DNA of 21,453 nt from UBA5336 sp964412785 (GTDB taxonomy: Bacteria > Pseudomonadota > Alphaproteobacteria > Caulobacterales > Hyphomonadaceae): assembly GCA_964412785.1 (NCBI GenBank), contig CAYPQD010000040.1, positions 1 through 21,453 of the forward strand, written 5' to 3'. The notes under the pieces were generated by a model. That model was not told the origin of the DNA. It saw only the letters and a list, made by a program, of their open reading frames with translations, and searched no databases. A program made the position numbers and the translations under genes. Below are positions 1 through 6,629 of this stretch, piece by piece (the first letter of the stretch is position 1; each line of letters opens with the position of its first letter).

Positions 1-1
1 C

Positions 2-508
2 CTGTTCGGCGGGCGCCAGCGAGCGGGTGCGACGCCCGCACCCAGGGCCCCGAAGGCCGATCAGCAGGACGAGGCGCCGCGCCATGAAGCGCTCGCGGGT
101 GAGGCGGCCGCGGAGGTCTTCGTCTCCTACGCCCATGCCGACAAGGACGCGGTCTACCCGCTGGTGGCGGTCGTCGAGGCGGCTGGGCGCTCGGTCTGGA
201 TCGACCGCGACGACATGCGCCCGGGCGAGGGCTGGGCGGGCCTCATCGTGCGGGCGATCCGCGGCGCGCATACGGTGTGTCTGATGTGTTCAGAGCGCGC
301 CTTCCAGTCGAACCATGTGCGGCGGGAAGTCTATCTCGCCGACAAGTATGGCAAGGCGCTGCTGCCGATCCGTCTCGACCTGTCGGAGATGCCGGAAGAC
401 ATTGAGTATTTCCTTGCCGGCGTGCAGTGGGTGGACCTGACCAGCCTGCCGGAGGACGAGCGGGCAGAGCGGGTGCGGGCATTGTTCGCTGCATCAACGT
501 CCGGTTAA
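2..508 (+). CDS. TIR-domain protein, C-terminal part (5' end outside window)
   Basis: The reading frame is open from the window edge and stops at 506-508, so only the last 168 residues are visible. The first ~38 residues are an Ala/Pro/Arg/Gln-rich linker. From about base 116 a TIR domain begins: strand VFVSYAHAD, then SVWIDRDDMRPGEGW, then SNHVRREVYLADK, whose Glu is at the position of the catalytic Glu in TIR NADases, and a final PIRLDL strand. TIR domains bind or cleave NAD+ or act as protein-interaction modules; bacterial ones often serve in defence, with a partner domain that recognises the trigger. That partner would be upstream and cannot be seen. It lies 25 bases before the ftsB-like gene on the same strand, a position often held by eno in related genomes. 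The TIR call is firm; the biological role is unknown. Confidence 0.85.
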   Translation: MFGGRQRAGATPAPRAPKADQQDEAPRHEALAGEAAAEVFVSYAHADKDAVYPLVAVVEAAGRSVWIDRDDMRPGEGWAGLIVRAIRGAHTVCLMCSERAFQSNHVRREVYLADKYGKALLPIRLDLSEMPEDIEYFLAGVQWVDLTSLPEDERAERVRALFAASTSG

Positions 509-533
509 CCGGGGCCGGCGCAGGGCTGGGGGC

Positions 534-818
534 ATGACGTCCCGATTTGCCGCCCTCGCCCTGACGGCGCTTCTTCTCTACTTCGCCTATCATGCCTTTG
601 CCGGTGAGGCTGGCCTTGGGCGCTGGAGCGACCTGCAGGCCGACATTGCCGTGAAGCAGGCCCGCCTCGGCGAGCTCAGGGCGGAGATCGCCCGGCTTCA
701 GGCCGATATCGCCCGGCTGACCCCCGGCCAGGTCGATCCCGGCTATATCGAGGCGCTGGCGCGCGAGCAGCTGGCCTATGTCTATCCGGGGGAACTGATC
801 CTCGCCGATGGCCGCTGA
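534..818 (+). CDS. ftsB: Septum formation initiator (FtsB/DivIC-like) protein
   Basis: This 94-residue protein has a short cytoplasmic start, one membrane helix (about residues 5-23), then a coiled coil rich in Leu, Ala, Glu and Arg (about 32-66; LGELRAEIARLQADIARL) and a short C-terminal part (PGYIEALAREQLAYVYPGE) typical of the FtsB/DivIC family. FtsB is a bitopic divisome protein that pairs with FtsL and FtsQ to activate septal wall synthesis. The start at 534 follows a G-rich stretch (about 527-532). In Alphaproteobacteria this gene usually lies directly upstream of pdhA, as it does here (95-base gap). The family call is strong from size, topology and synteny; the symbol is by family only. 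Confidence 0.88.
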   Translation: MTSRFAALALTALLLYFAYHAFAGEAGLGRWSDLQADIAVKQARLGELRAEIARLQADIARLTPGQVDPGYIEALAREQLAYVYPGELILADGR

Positions 819-841
819 CGTGCGTGGGTGCAGCGTGGGGG

Positions 842-857
842 TATGCGCCGGCGCATA
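842..857. promoter_or_regulatory. Perfect 16-base palindrome upstream of pdhA
   Basis: TATGCGCCGGCGCATA reads the same on both strands over all 16 bases. It lies 24 bases after the ftsB-like stop and 56 bases before the first pdhA ATG. It could be an operator for a dimeric regulator of the pdh operon or part of an RNA hairpin. Which one applies is inference. Confidence 0.45.
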
Positions 858-871
858 GGTGACCTGACTTT

Positions 872-897
872 ACTCTGCGCGCGCCCCGCGACAGAGT
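872..897 (+). promoter_or_regulatory. Hairpin in the pdhA leader
   Basis: Bases 872-881 (ACTCTGCGCG) pair with 887-897, with a single bulged A at 891 and a five-base loop at 882-886: ten base pairs, six in the lower arm and four G-C in the upper. The hairpin ends nine bases before the pdhA ribosome-binding site (GGGAGG, 907-912). There is no T-run, so an intrinsic terminator is unlikely. It may affect translation or mRNA stability of the pdh operon. Confidence 0.4.
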
Positions 898-912
898 GCA
901 CGGACCGGGAGG

Positions 913-1929
913 ATGAGCCGAATGGCGAGGAGCACGAAGACGGCGCGCAAGTCGGCAGGGGCCACCGCCCCGAAGGCGGACATGCTGCGTTACTACCGAG
1001 ACATGCTGCTGATCCGGCGCTTCGAGGAGAAGGCCGGCCAACTCTATGGCATGGGCAAGATTGCCGGGTTCTGCCACCTTTATATCGGCCAGGAGGCTGT
1101 GGTGGTCGGCATGCAGGCCGTGATCGGCGAGGGCGACCAGGTGATTACCGGCTATCGTGACCATGGCCACATGCTGGCCTGCGGGATGGACCCCGACGGT
1201 GTGATGGCAGAACTCACCGGGCGGCGCGACGGCTATTCGCGCGGCAAGGGTGGCAGCATGCACATGTTCTCGCGTGAGAAGAATTTCTTCGGCGGCCACG
1301 GCATTGTCGGCGCGCAGGTGCCGATCGGCACCGGGCTCGCCTTCTCCAACACGTACAGGGGCACGGACCGGGTCTGCCTGACCTATTTCGGCGATGGCGC
1401 GACCAATCAGGGCCAAGTCTATGAGGCGTTCAACATGGCGTCCCTGTGGGCCCTGCCGGTGGTCTATGTCATCGAGAACAACCAGTATGCCATGGGCACC
1501 AGCGTGGAGCGCGCGTCCGCCGAGACAGAGCTCTACAAGCGCGGCATCTCCTTCGAGATCGAGGGTGAGGAAGTCGACGGCATGGACGTGCTGAAGGTCA
1601 AGGCGGCGGGCGAGAGGGCGGTGGAGCACGCCCGCTCCGGCCGGGGACCCTACATCCTCGAAATGAAGACCTATCGCTATCGCGGCCATTCCATGTCGGA
1701 CCCGGCGAAGTACCGCAAGCGCGAGGAGGTCGATGATATCCGCTCCCACCGCGACCCGATCGAGGGGCTGAAGGGCCAGCTTATCGAGGCGGGCCACGCC
1801 GGCGAGGATGAATTGAAGGGGATAGACAAGGAAATCCGGGCGGTCGTGCAGAAATCCGCCGACTTCGCGCTGGAGAGCCCGGAGCCCGACCCGGCCGAGC
1901 TTTGGACCGATGTGCTGGTGGAGGGCTGA
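913..1929 (+). CDS. pdhA: Pyruvate dehydrogenase E1 component, alpha subunit
   Basis: Together with PdhB this subunit forms the thiamine-diphosphate E1 enzyme that decarboxylates pyruvate and transfers the acetyl group to lipoyl-lysine. The 338-residue length fits the family. The ThDP/Mg motif is visible as GDGATNQG (160-167) followed by IENNQYAMGT (187-196). GGSMHMFS and FFGGHGIVGAQVP (about 113-136) and the RYRGHSMSDPAKYR loop are characteristic of branched E1 alpha chains. Two starts are possible: ATG 913, which touches the GGGAGG at 907-912, or ATG 922, which leaves a more usual nine-base spacing and begins MARSTKTARK. I give the longer form but think 922 equally or more likely. It is the first gene of the pdh operon, with the next gene three bases after its stop. 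Confidence 0.97.
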   Translation: MSRMARSTKTARKSAGATAPKADMLRYYRDMLLIRRFEEKAGQLYGMGKIAGFCHLYIGQEAVVVGMQAVIGEGDQVITGYRDHGHMLACGMDPDGVMAELTGRRDGYSRGKGGSMHMFSREKNFFGGHGIVGAQVPIGTGLAFSNTYRGTDRVCLTYFGDGATNQGQVYEAFNMASLWALPVVYVIENNQYAMGTSVERASAETELYKRGISFEIEGEEVDGMDVLKVKAAGERAVEHARSGRGPYILEMKTYRYRGHSMSDPAKYRKREEVDDIRSHRDPIEGLKGQLIEAGHAGEDELKGIDKEIRAVVQKSADFALESPEPDPAELWTDVLVEG

Positions 1930-1932
1930 ACC

Positions 1933-2334
1933 ATGCCGCTTGAGTTGTCGTATCTGGGTGCGAGCGTCGCGCTCTATTTCGTTATGATTGCGGTTCAGGG
2001 GGTTGCCTCGAACCTGGAGCACGGCACCGGCACGCTGCTCGGGCCGCGCGACCATGTCCAGGACCGCAATCTGTTGACCGGCCGGGCAAAACGGGCCAGC
2101 CAGAACATGGTCGAGGCGCTGTTGCTGTTCGCGCCGCTGGTGCTGCTCGCCCATGCCGCCGGCCGGCTGAACGCCATGACCGAGCTGGGCGCCGGGCTGT
2201 TCCTCGGCGCGCGGCTTCTTTATGCGCCGCTTTACTGGTTTGGCGTGCCGCTGCTGCGCTCGGTGGCATGGACAGCCGGCCTTGTCGGGACGGGGCTTGT
2301 CTTCCTGCAGGTCCTGCCGTTTTCCGGAGCCTGA
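1933..2334 (+). CDS. MAPEG-family integral membrane protein
   Basis: The 133-residue protein matches the MAPEG fold: four hydrophobic helices (roughly residues 6-26, 59-77, 82-101, 110-128), an early Asn-Leu-Glu (SNLEHGTG), and the GRAKRASQNMVEALLLFAPL segment leading into helix 2. Eukaryotic MAPEG members are glutathione-dependent transferases or peroxidases; the substrates of the many bacterial members are mostly unknown. It would sit in the inner membrane. It starts three bases after the pdhA stop and ends six bases before pdhB, so it is almost certainly co-translated with the E1 subunits. I know of no established role for a MAPEG protein in pyruvate dehydrogenase, so its function here is open. 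The family call is strong, the function unknown. Confidence 0.88.
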   Translation: MPLELSYLGASVALYFVMIAVQGVASNLEHGTGTLLGPRDHVQDRNLLTGRAKRASQNMVEALLLFAPLVLLAHAAGRLNAMTELGAGLFLGARLLYAPLYWFGVPLLRSVAWTAGLVGTGLVFLQVLPFSGA

Positions 2335-2340
2335 GCGACC

Positions 2341-2589
2341 ATGTCGATCGATGTCCTGATGCCGGCCCTCTCGCCCACCATGGAGGAGGGGACGCTGGCG
2401 AAGTGGCTGAAGGCAGAAGGCGACAAGGTCGAGCCGGGCGACGTCATCGCCGAGATCGAGACCGACAAGGCGACCATGGAGGTCGAGGCTGTCGACGAGG
2501 GCATGCTGGCGAAAATCCTCGTGGAGGCTGGCACCGAGGGGGTGAAGGTCAATGCCGTGATCGCGGTCCTTGCCGAGGAGGGCGAGGAC
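2341..2589 (+). repeat. Duplicated lipoyl-domain coding segment (pdhB copy)
   Basis: This segment aligns without gaps from start codon to residue 83 with 5261-5509 (offset exactly 2920 bases). About 67 of 83 residues agree, and identical DNA runs include 2419-2442, 2449-2471 and 2530-2555. Confidence 0.9.
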
Positions 2590-3762
2590 AGGGGCACCAT
2601 TGCATCCGCCGGCAAGGGCGCCGCGCCGGCGAGCGATAGGCCAGCGGGCACCCTGTCGGGGGCAGCGCAGGCCCGCGGCGGCCGCGACACTGGCGGTGAG
2701 GGCGCGCCTGCGGCAGCCGCACCGCATCCGGGCCGCGCGGAGCCAATCCCGGACCCGGATATCCCCCACGGCACCGCCTTCACCGACACGGCCGTGCGCG
2801 ACGCCCTGCGTGATGCCATGGCCGAGGAGATGCGCCGGGACGAGCGCGTATTCGTGATGGGCGAGGAGGTTGCCGAATACCAGGGCGCCTACAAGGTGAC
2901 GCGCGAGCTCCTGCAGGAGTTCGGCCCGCGCCGGGTCGTGGATACGCCGATCACCGAGCATGGCTTTGCCGGTCTCGGCGTCGGCGCGGCCTTTGGCGGG
3001 CTTCGCCCGATCGTGGAGTTCATGACCTTCAATTTCGCCATGCAGGCGATCGACCAGATCATCAACTCCGCAGCGAAGACGCTCTACATGTCCGGCGGGC
3101 AGATGGGCTGCCCGATCGTGTTCCGCGGGCCCAATGGCGCTGCGGCCCGCGTCGGCGCGCAGCACAGCCAGGATTATGGCGCCTGGTATGGCCATGTCCC
3201 GGGCCTGAAGGTCGTTGCGCCCTATGACGCTGCCGACGCGAAGGGCCTCCTCAAGGCGGCGATCCGCGACCCGAACCCGGTCATCTTCCTGGAGCATGAG
3301 CTGCTCTATGGCGAGGCGTTCCCGGTGCCCGATCTTGACGATTGGGTGCTGCCGATCGGCAAGGCGAAGGTGCGCCGGCCGGGGCGTGATGTCACCCTGA
3401 CGGCCCATTCGCGCATGGTCGGCTTTGCGCTCGCGGCGGCCGAGCAGCTCGCCGGCGAGGGCATTGAGGCGGAGGTCATCGACCTGCGGAGCCTGCGCCC
3501 GCTCGATATTGCGAGCGTGGTGGAGAGCGTGAGGAAGACCAGCCGGCTGGTCACCTGCGAGGAGGGCTGGCGGTTTTTCGGCGTCGGCGCGGAGATTTGC
3601 GCCAGCGTGGTCAGCGAGGCCTTCGACTGGCTCGACGCCCCGCCCATGCGCGTCCACCAGGCGGACGTGCCGCTGCCCTATGCGGCCAGTCTGGAGGCGA
3701 TGAGCCTGCCGGGCGTTGACGATATCGTGAAGGCGGCCCGCGCCGTCTGCGAGGGGATGTGA
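2341..3762 (+). CDS. pdhB: Pyruvate dehydrogenase E1 component, beta subunit, with N-terminal lipoyl domain
   Basis: Beta chain of the E1 heterotetramer, 473 residues against about 330 for forms without a lipoyl domain. Residues 1-83 are a biotinyl/lipoyl domain with the modified lysine in ETDKATMEV (Lys43). Residues about 84-135 are a flexible Ala/Pro/Gly linker. The transketolase-like E1 beta core starts near GTAFTDTAVRDAL and shows GEEVAEYQGAYKVT, ITEHGFAGLGVGAA, the His motif RVGAQHSQDYGAWYGHVPG, and a C-terminal domain with EVIDLRSLRPLD. A lipoyl domain fused to E1 beta is known in Alphaproteobacteria. It would let E1 beta carry an acyl group in addition to E2. It follows the MAPEG gene by six bases and precedes the Uma2 pair by 13. 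Confidence 0.97.
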   Translation: MSIDVLMPALSPTMEEGTLAKWLKAEGDKVEPGDVIAEIETDKATMEVEAVDEGMLAKILVEAGTEGVKVNAVIAVLAEEGEDRGTIASAGKGAAPASDRPAGTLSGAAQARGGRDTGGEGAPAAAAPHPGRAEPIPDPDIPHGTAFTDTAVRDALRDAMAEEMRRDERVFVMGEEVAEYQGAYKVTRELLQEFGPRRVVDTPITEHGFAGLGVGAAFGGLRPIVEFMTFNFAMQAIDQIINSAAKTLYMSGGQMGCPIVFRGPNGAAARVGAQHSQDYGAWYGHVPGLKVVAPYDAADAKGLLKAAIRDPNPVIFLEHELLYGEAFPVPDLDDWVLPIGKAKVRRPGRDVTLTAHSRMVGFALAAAEQLAGEGIEAEVIDLRSLRPLDIASVVESVRKTSRLVTCEEGWRFFGVGAEICASVVSEAFDWLDAPPMRVHQADVPLPYAASLEAMSLPGVDDIVKAARAVCEGM

Positions 3763-3775
3763 TAGGCTGAGCGCG

Positions 3776-4351
3776 ATGAACATGCACCGCAGCTTCCCGC
3801 CGATCACGCCGCGGCCCGCGCGCTTCGATGCGCAGGCCTATTTCGACCTCGCCCCGGTGCTGCAGGCGAATTTCGACAAGACGGAACTGCGCGACGAAGT
3901 GATCTACGAAATGCCGGCAGATGGCGCGCTGACCACGCTCTGGAACAGCGCGATCTCGCGCTGGCTGCACGACGGGCTTGGGCCCGATTACCTGATTGTC
4001 ACCGACAAGTCCCTGCGGCTGTCGACCGGCTGGGTGCCAACGTCGGATCACTATGTGACCCGCGACGAGGCGGCGCTGGAACGGGCGCTGCCGGAGATGA
4101 TCGACCTCGTCATTGAGGTGTCCGATACCACGCTGGAGAGCGATCCCGGCGAGAAGGCCGCCGCCTATGGCGCACACGGCATCCGGGAGTATTGGGTCAT
4201 CGACCCTCGCGAGAAATGTCTGCACGTCCACCGTCTCGGCGCGGGCGGGACGTATGGCCGGCCCCGGCGCGTCGGCTTTGCCGAGCGGGCCGATGCGCTC
4301 CTCATCGCGGGGCTTTGCCTCCGGCTGGCTGATCTTCCGAGGCTGTCATGA
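3776..4351 (+). CDS. Uma2 / DUF820 family protein (putative PD-(D/E)XK nuclease fold), copy 1
   Basis: The 191-residue protein has the Uma2 core: an N-terminal region with KTELRDEVIYEMPADG, a middle segment with WVPTSDHYV, then DLVIEVSDTTLESD, EKAAAYGAHGIREYW and VIDP. In this restriction-endonuclease-like family the metal site is thought to use an Asp, the Glu of the IEV strand and the Lys of the EKAAAY helix; all three can be matched here. Uma2 proteins are abundant but uncharacterised in most bacteria, and nuclease activity is inferred from fold only. It begins 13 bases after the pdhB stop and overlaps copy 2 by ATGA (4348-4351), so both are probably translated with the pdh enzymes. Its 3' half shares a nearly identical 55-base block with copy 2. 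Confidence 0.85.
   Translation: MNMHRSFPPITPRPARFDAQAYFDLAPVLQANFDKTELRDEVIYEMPADGALTTLWNSAISRWLHDGLGPDYLIVTDKSLRLSTGWVPTSDHYVTRDEAALERALPEMIDLVIEVSDTTLESDPGEKAAAYGAHGIREYWVIDPREKCLHVHRLGAGGTYGRPRRVGFAERADALLIAGLCLRLADLPRLS
4153..4207 (+). repeat. 55-base direct repeat, copy in first Uma2 gene
   Basis: Bases 4153-4207 match 4734-4788 at 54 of 55 positions (39 identical, one T/C difference at 4192/4773, 15 identical). It encodes the Lys-helix and EYWVID strand. The rest of the two genes is clearly more diverged. Confidence 0.9.
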
Positions 4352-4935
4352 ACATCCACGCCCCGATTGCCCCGCCGCCGGACGCGCCGACGCCGCACCG
4401 CTTCACCTTCGAGGAGTACAAGGCGCTCTGGGATGCGGTGCTGCACCGTTTCGACCGGAAATACGAACTCATGGACGGGGTGATCTACGAGATGCCGGCC
4501 GACGGACCGCTGACAAGCCGATGGAACAGCGCGATTGCCCGGTGGCTGCACACGCGCCTCGATGAGGGTTTCGTCGTCAAGAACGACCAGACGCTGGTGC
4601 TCGGGCCGGGCTGGGCGCCGGATCCGGATCATCACGTCTTCCCGGCGCGGATCATGGAAGAGGACCTGACGCCAGGCGATGTCCTTCTCGTGATCGAGGT
4701 CTCCCATTCGACGCTTCAGACCGACCTTGGCGCGAAGGCCGCCGCCTATGGCGCACACGGCATCCGGGAGTACTGGGTCATCGACCCTGAGGCGCGCCAG
4801 CTCCATGCCCATCGCCTGCATGAGGATGGCAGCTATGGCGACCCGACGCGGATCGGCTTCACCGACATGATCACGGCGCGCCACATTCCGGGTCTGTCGC
4901 TCCGTCTTTCAGACCTGCCGAGGATATCGCGATGA
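4348..4935 (+). CDS. Uma2 / DUF820 family protein, copy 2 (tandem paralogue)
   Basis: This 195-residue protein is clearly homologous to the gene just upstream: HRFTFEEYKALWDAV, RKYELMDGVIYEMPADGPL, WNSAIARWLH, PDPDHHVFP, VIEVSHSTLQTD, AAAYGAHGIREYWVIDP. The N-terminal half is closer to the usual Uma2 form than in copy 1. The residue before the catalytic-strand LVIEVS is Leu where copy 1 has Asp, and the Lys helix reads AKAAAY instead of EKAAAY, so the two active-site surroundings differ. It overlaps copy 1 by four bases and the DUF5076 gene by four bases (4932-4935). A duplication with later divergence is the simplest origin. Function unknown. Confidence 0.85.
   Translation: MNIHAPIAPPPDAPTPHRFTFEEYKALWDAVLHRFDRKYELMDGVIYEMPADGPLTSRWNSAIARWLHTRLDEGFVVKNDQTLVLGPGWAPDPDHHVFPARIMEEDLTPGDVLLVIEVSHSTLQTDLGAKAAAYGAHGIREYWVIDPEARQLHAHRLHEDGSYGDPTRIGFTDMITARHIPGLSLRLSDLPRISR
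4734..4788 (+). repeat. 55-base direct repeat, copy in second Uma2 gene
   Basis: Second member of the repeat pair described at 4153-4207, offset by 581 bases. The single difference is at 4773 (C here, T in the first copy) and is synonymous (TAC/TAT). Confidence 0.9.
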
Positions 4936-5261
4936 CCGAAACCGACCGGATCAGGGCGCTGGACGTGCCGGGGGCCGTCGAGGTCAATGGCGAGGGGCTG
5001 GAGATGGTGCGTTTCTGGGTGTCCGGGAATGTCGACCATTCCAGCCTGCGGGTCGGTGCGACCGGCGACCCGCCGCGCGAGATCGCCATGTGGGGCTTCA
5101 TCCTCGCCGACCTCGCCAAGCATGCCGTCACCGCGCTGAGGGCGGAATACCCGGACGGTCCGGCGCCGCAGCAGGTGCTTGAGCAGATGATGGGCGCCTT
5201 TGCCGAGAGGCTGAAACACAATCCCGAACTGGGCCAGGTCTTCACCAAGGACGACACCTGA
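4932..5261 (+). CDS. DUF5076-type conserved protein
   Basis: A 109-residue soluble protein with no signal peptide or membrane helix. Segments such as VNGEGLEMVRFWVSGNVD, SLRVGA, PREIAMWGFILADLAKH and a C-terminal LKHNPELG helix look like DUF5076, a family I associate with alphaproteobacterial pdh loci. It starts inside the stop of the second Uma2 gene (ATGA) and its own stop overlaps the pdhC start (TGATG, 5259-5263), so translation should be coupled to E2. No catalytic motif is visible. Given its position directly before E2, an assembly or regulatory role in the complex is possible, but this is only context. Confidence 0.75.
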   Translation: MTETDRIRALDVPGAVEVNGEGLEMVRFWVSGNVDHSSLRVGATGDPPREIAMWGFILADLAKHAVTALRAEYPDGPAPQQVLEQMMGAFAERLKHNPELGQVFTKDDT

Positions 5262-5509
5262 TGGCGATCTGCGTCACCATGCCGGCGCTTTCCCCCACCA
5301 TGGAGGCGGGCACGCTGGCGAGCTGGCATGTCAAGCCCGGCGACAAGGTCGAGCCGGGCGACATCCTTGCCGAGATCGAGACCGACAAGGCCACCATGGA
5401 GGTCGAAGCCGTCGACGAGGGCACGGTCGCGAAACTGCTGGTGGAGGCCGGCACCGAGGGGGTGAAGGTCAATGCGGTAATCGCGCTGCTCACCGAGGAG
5501 GGCGAGGAC
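5261..5509 (+). repeat. Duplicated lipoyl-domain coding segment (pdhC copy)
   Basis: Partner of 2341-2589. Differences cluster in the first 26 codons and at scattered third positions; the lipoyl-lysine region is protein-identical from residue 37 to 54. Confidence 0.9.
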
Positions 5510-6601
5510 CCGGGCGCGGTCGAGGCCGGTGGCGCGGGGTCGGCCCCATCACGGCCGGACGATCTGCAGGCAGACCGGGCGAGGGATGCGGGCCCCGGCA
5601 CGGCGCCGCGCAACGGACAGGCCGGACAGGGTCCTGACGGACCGGGCAGGCCGGCTGGGGTCGGCGCGGGTGACACCCGCATCAAGGCGAGCCCGCTCGC
5701 CCGTCGAATCGCTGCGCTGGAGGGCATCGACCTCTCCGCACTCAGCGGCTCTGGCCCGCATGGTCGCATTGTCCGCCGCGATGTCGAGGCGGCCGCCGCG
5801 AAGGGGCCGGCAGCGGGGTCGCCCCCGGCCTCGACCAGCCGCGAGCTCGTGCCGGTCGCCCCGGGTGACCTGATCCGGCCGCAGGGGCTCGATCCGCGCG
5901 TCTATGCGCCTGGCAGCTACACCCTGGAACCACTCGACGGCATGCGCCGCACGGTGGCGCGGCGCCTGACTGAGAGCTTCATGCAGGTGCCGCACTTCCC
6001 GCTGACGGTGGACCTGCGGATCGACGCGCTGCTGGCCTTCCGCACGCGCATCAATGCCGCAGCGCCAGAGGGCACAAGGGTCTCGGTCAACGACATGCTG
6101 ATCAAGTCGGCGGCGCTTGCCCTCGTCGAGACACCCGAATGCAATGCCAGCTACACCGATGAGGGCATTGCCTATCATCGCAGCGCGCATGTCTCGGTGG
6201 CGGTCGCGGTCGATGGCGGGCTGATCACGCCGGTGGTGCGCGACGCGCAGGACAAGGGCCTTGCCGCAATTGCTCGGGAGATGGCCGACCTTGCCGGGCG
6301 GGCTCGGGCGCGCAAGCTGAAGCCGGACGAGTACATGGGCGGGACATTTTCGCTCTCCAATCTCGGCATGTTCGGCATCCGCGATTTCGGCTCGATCCTG
6401 AACCCGCCTGAGGGGATGATCCTGTCGGTCGGCGCAGGCGAGAGGCGGCCGGTCGTGCTGGAGGATGACACGCTCGGCATCGCCACGGTGATGACGGTGA
6501 CGCTGACCTGTGACCACCGGGTGATCGGCGGCGCGGAAGGTGCACGCTGGCTGGCGGCCTTCCGGCGCTATGTGGAGACGCCGGAGGCGATGGTGCTGTG
6601 A
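5261..6601 (+). CDS. pdhC: Pyruvate dehydrogenase E2: dihydrolipoamide acetyltransferase
   Basis: Core of the complex: it takes the acetyl group from E1 on its lipoyl arm and passes it to CoA. Domains in order: one lipoyl domain (1-83, Lys43 in ETDKATMEV), an Ala/Gly/Pro linker, a peripheral-subunit-binding domain (about 143-180: SPLARRIAALEGIDLSAL, GPHGRIVRRDVEA), a second linker, and the acetyltransferase domain from about 225 (MRRTVARRLTESFMQVPHFP, GGTFSLSNLGMFGI). The length of 446 is normal for a one-lipoyl E2. The active-site motif near the C terminus reads DHRVIGG (418-424), whereas the family motif is DHRxxDG: the catalytic His419 is present but the Asp is Gly423. Its start overlaps the upstream stop by one base. 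Confidence 0.96.
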   Translation: MAICVTMPALSPTMEAGTLASWHVKPGDKVEPGDILAEIETDKATMEVEAVDEGTVAKLLVEAGTEGVKVNAVIALLTEEGEDPGAVEAGGAGSAPSRPDDLQADRARDAGPGTAPRNGQAGQGPDGPGRPAGVGAGDTRIKASPLARRIAALEGIDLSALSGSGPHGRIVRRDVEAAAAKGPAAGSPPASTSRELVPVAPGDLIRPQGLDPRVYAPGSYTLEPLDGMRRTVARRLTESFMQVPHFPLTVDLRIDALLAFRTRINAAAPEGTRVSVNDMLIKSAALALVETPECNASYTDEGIAYHRSAHVSVAVAVDGGLITPVVRDAQDKGLAAIAREMADLAGRARARKLKPDEYMGGTFSLSNLGMFGIRDFGSILNPPEGMILSVGAGERRPVVLEDDTLGIATVMTVTLTCDHRVIGGAEGARWLAAFRRYVETPEAMVL

Positions 6602-6629
6602 CGGTTCGGACCGAGGAGGCAGAGGGGAC

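Noticed and set aside
676..3807. 1043-residue open frame on the - strand across pdhA-MAPEG-pdhB
   Set aside because: It is antisense to three clear genes in a high-GC genome where stop codons are rare in this frame. The translation is low-complexity Arg/His/Ala/Gly-rich with no domain.
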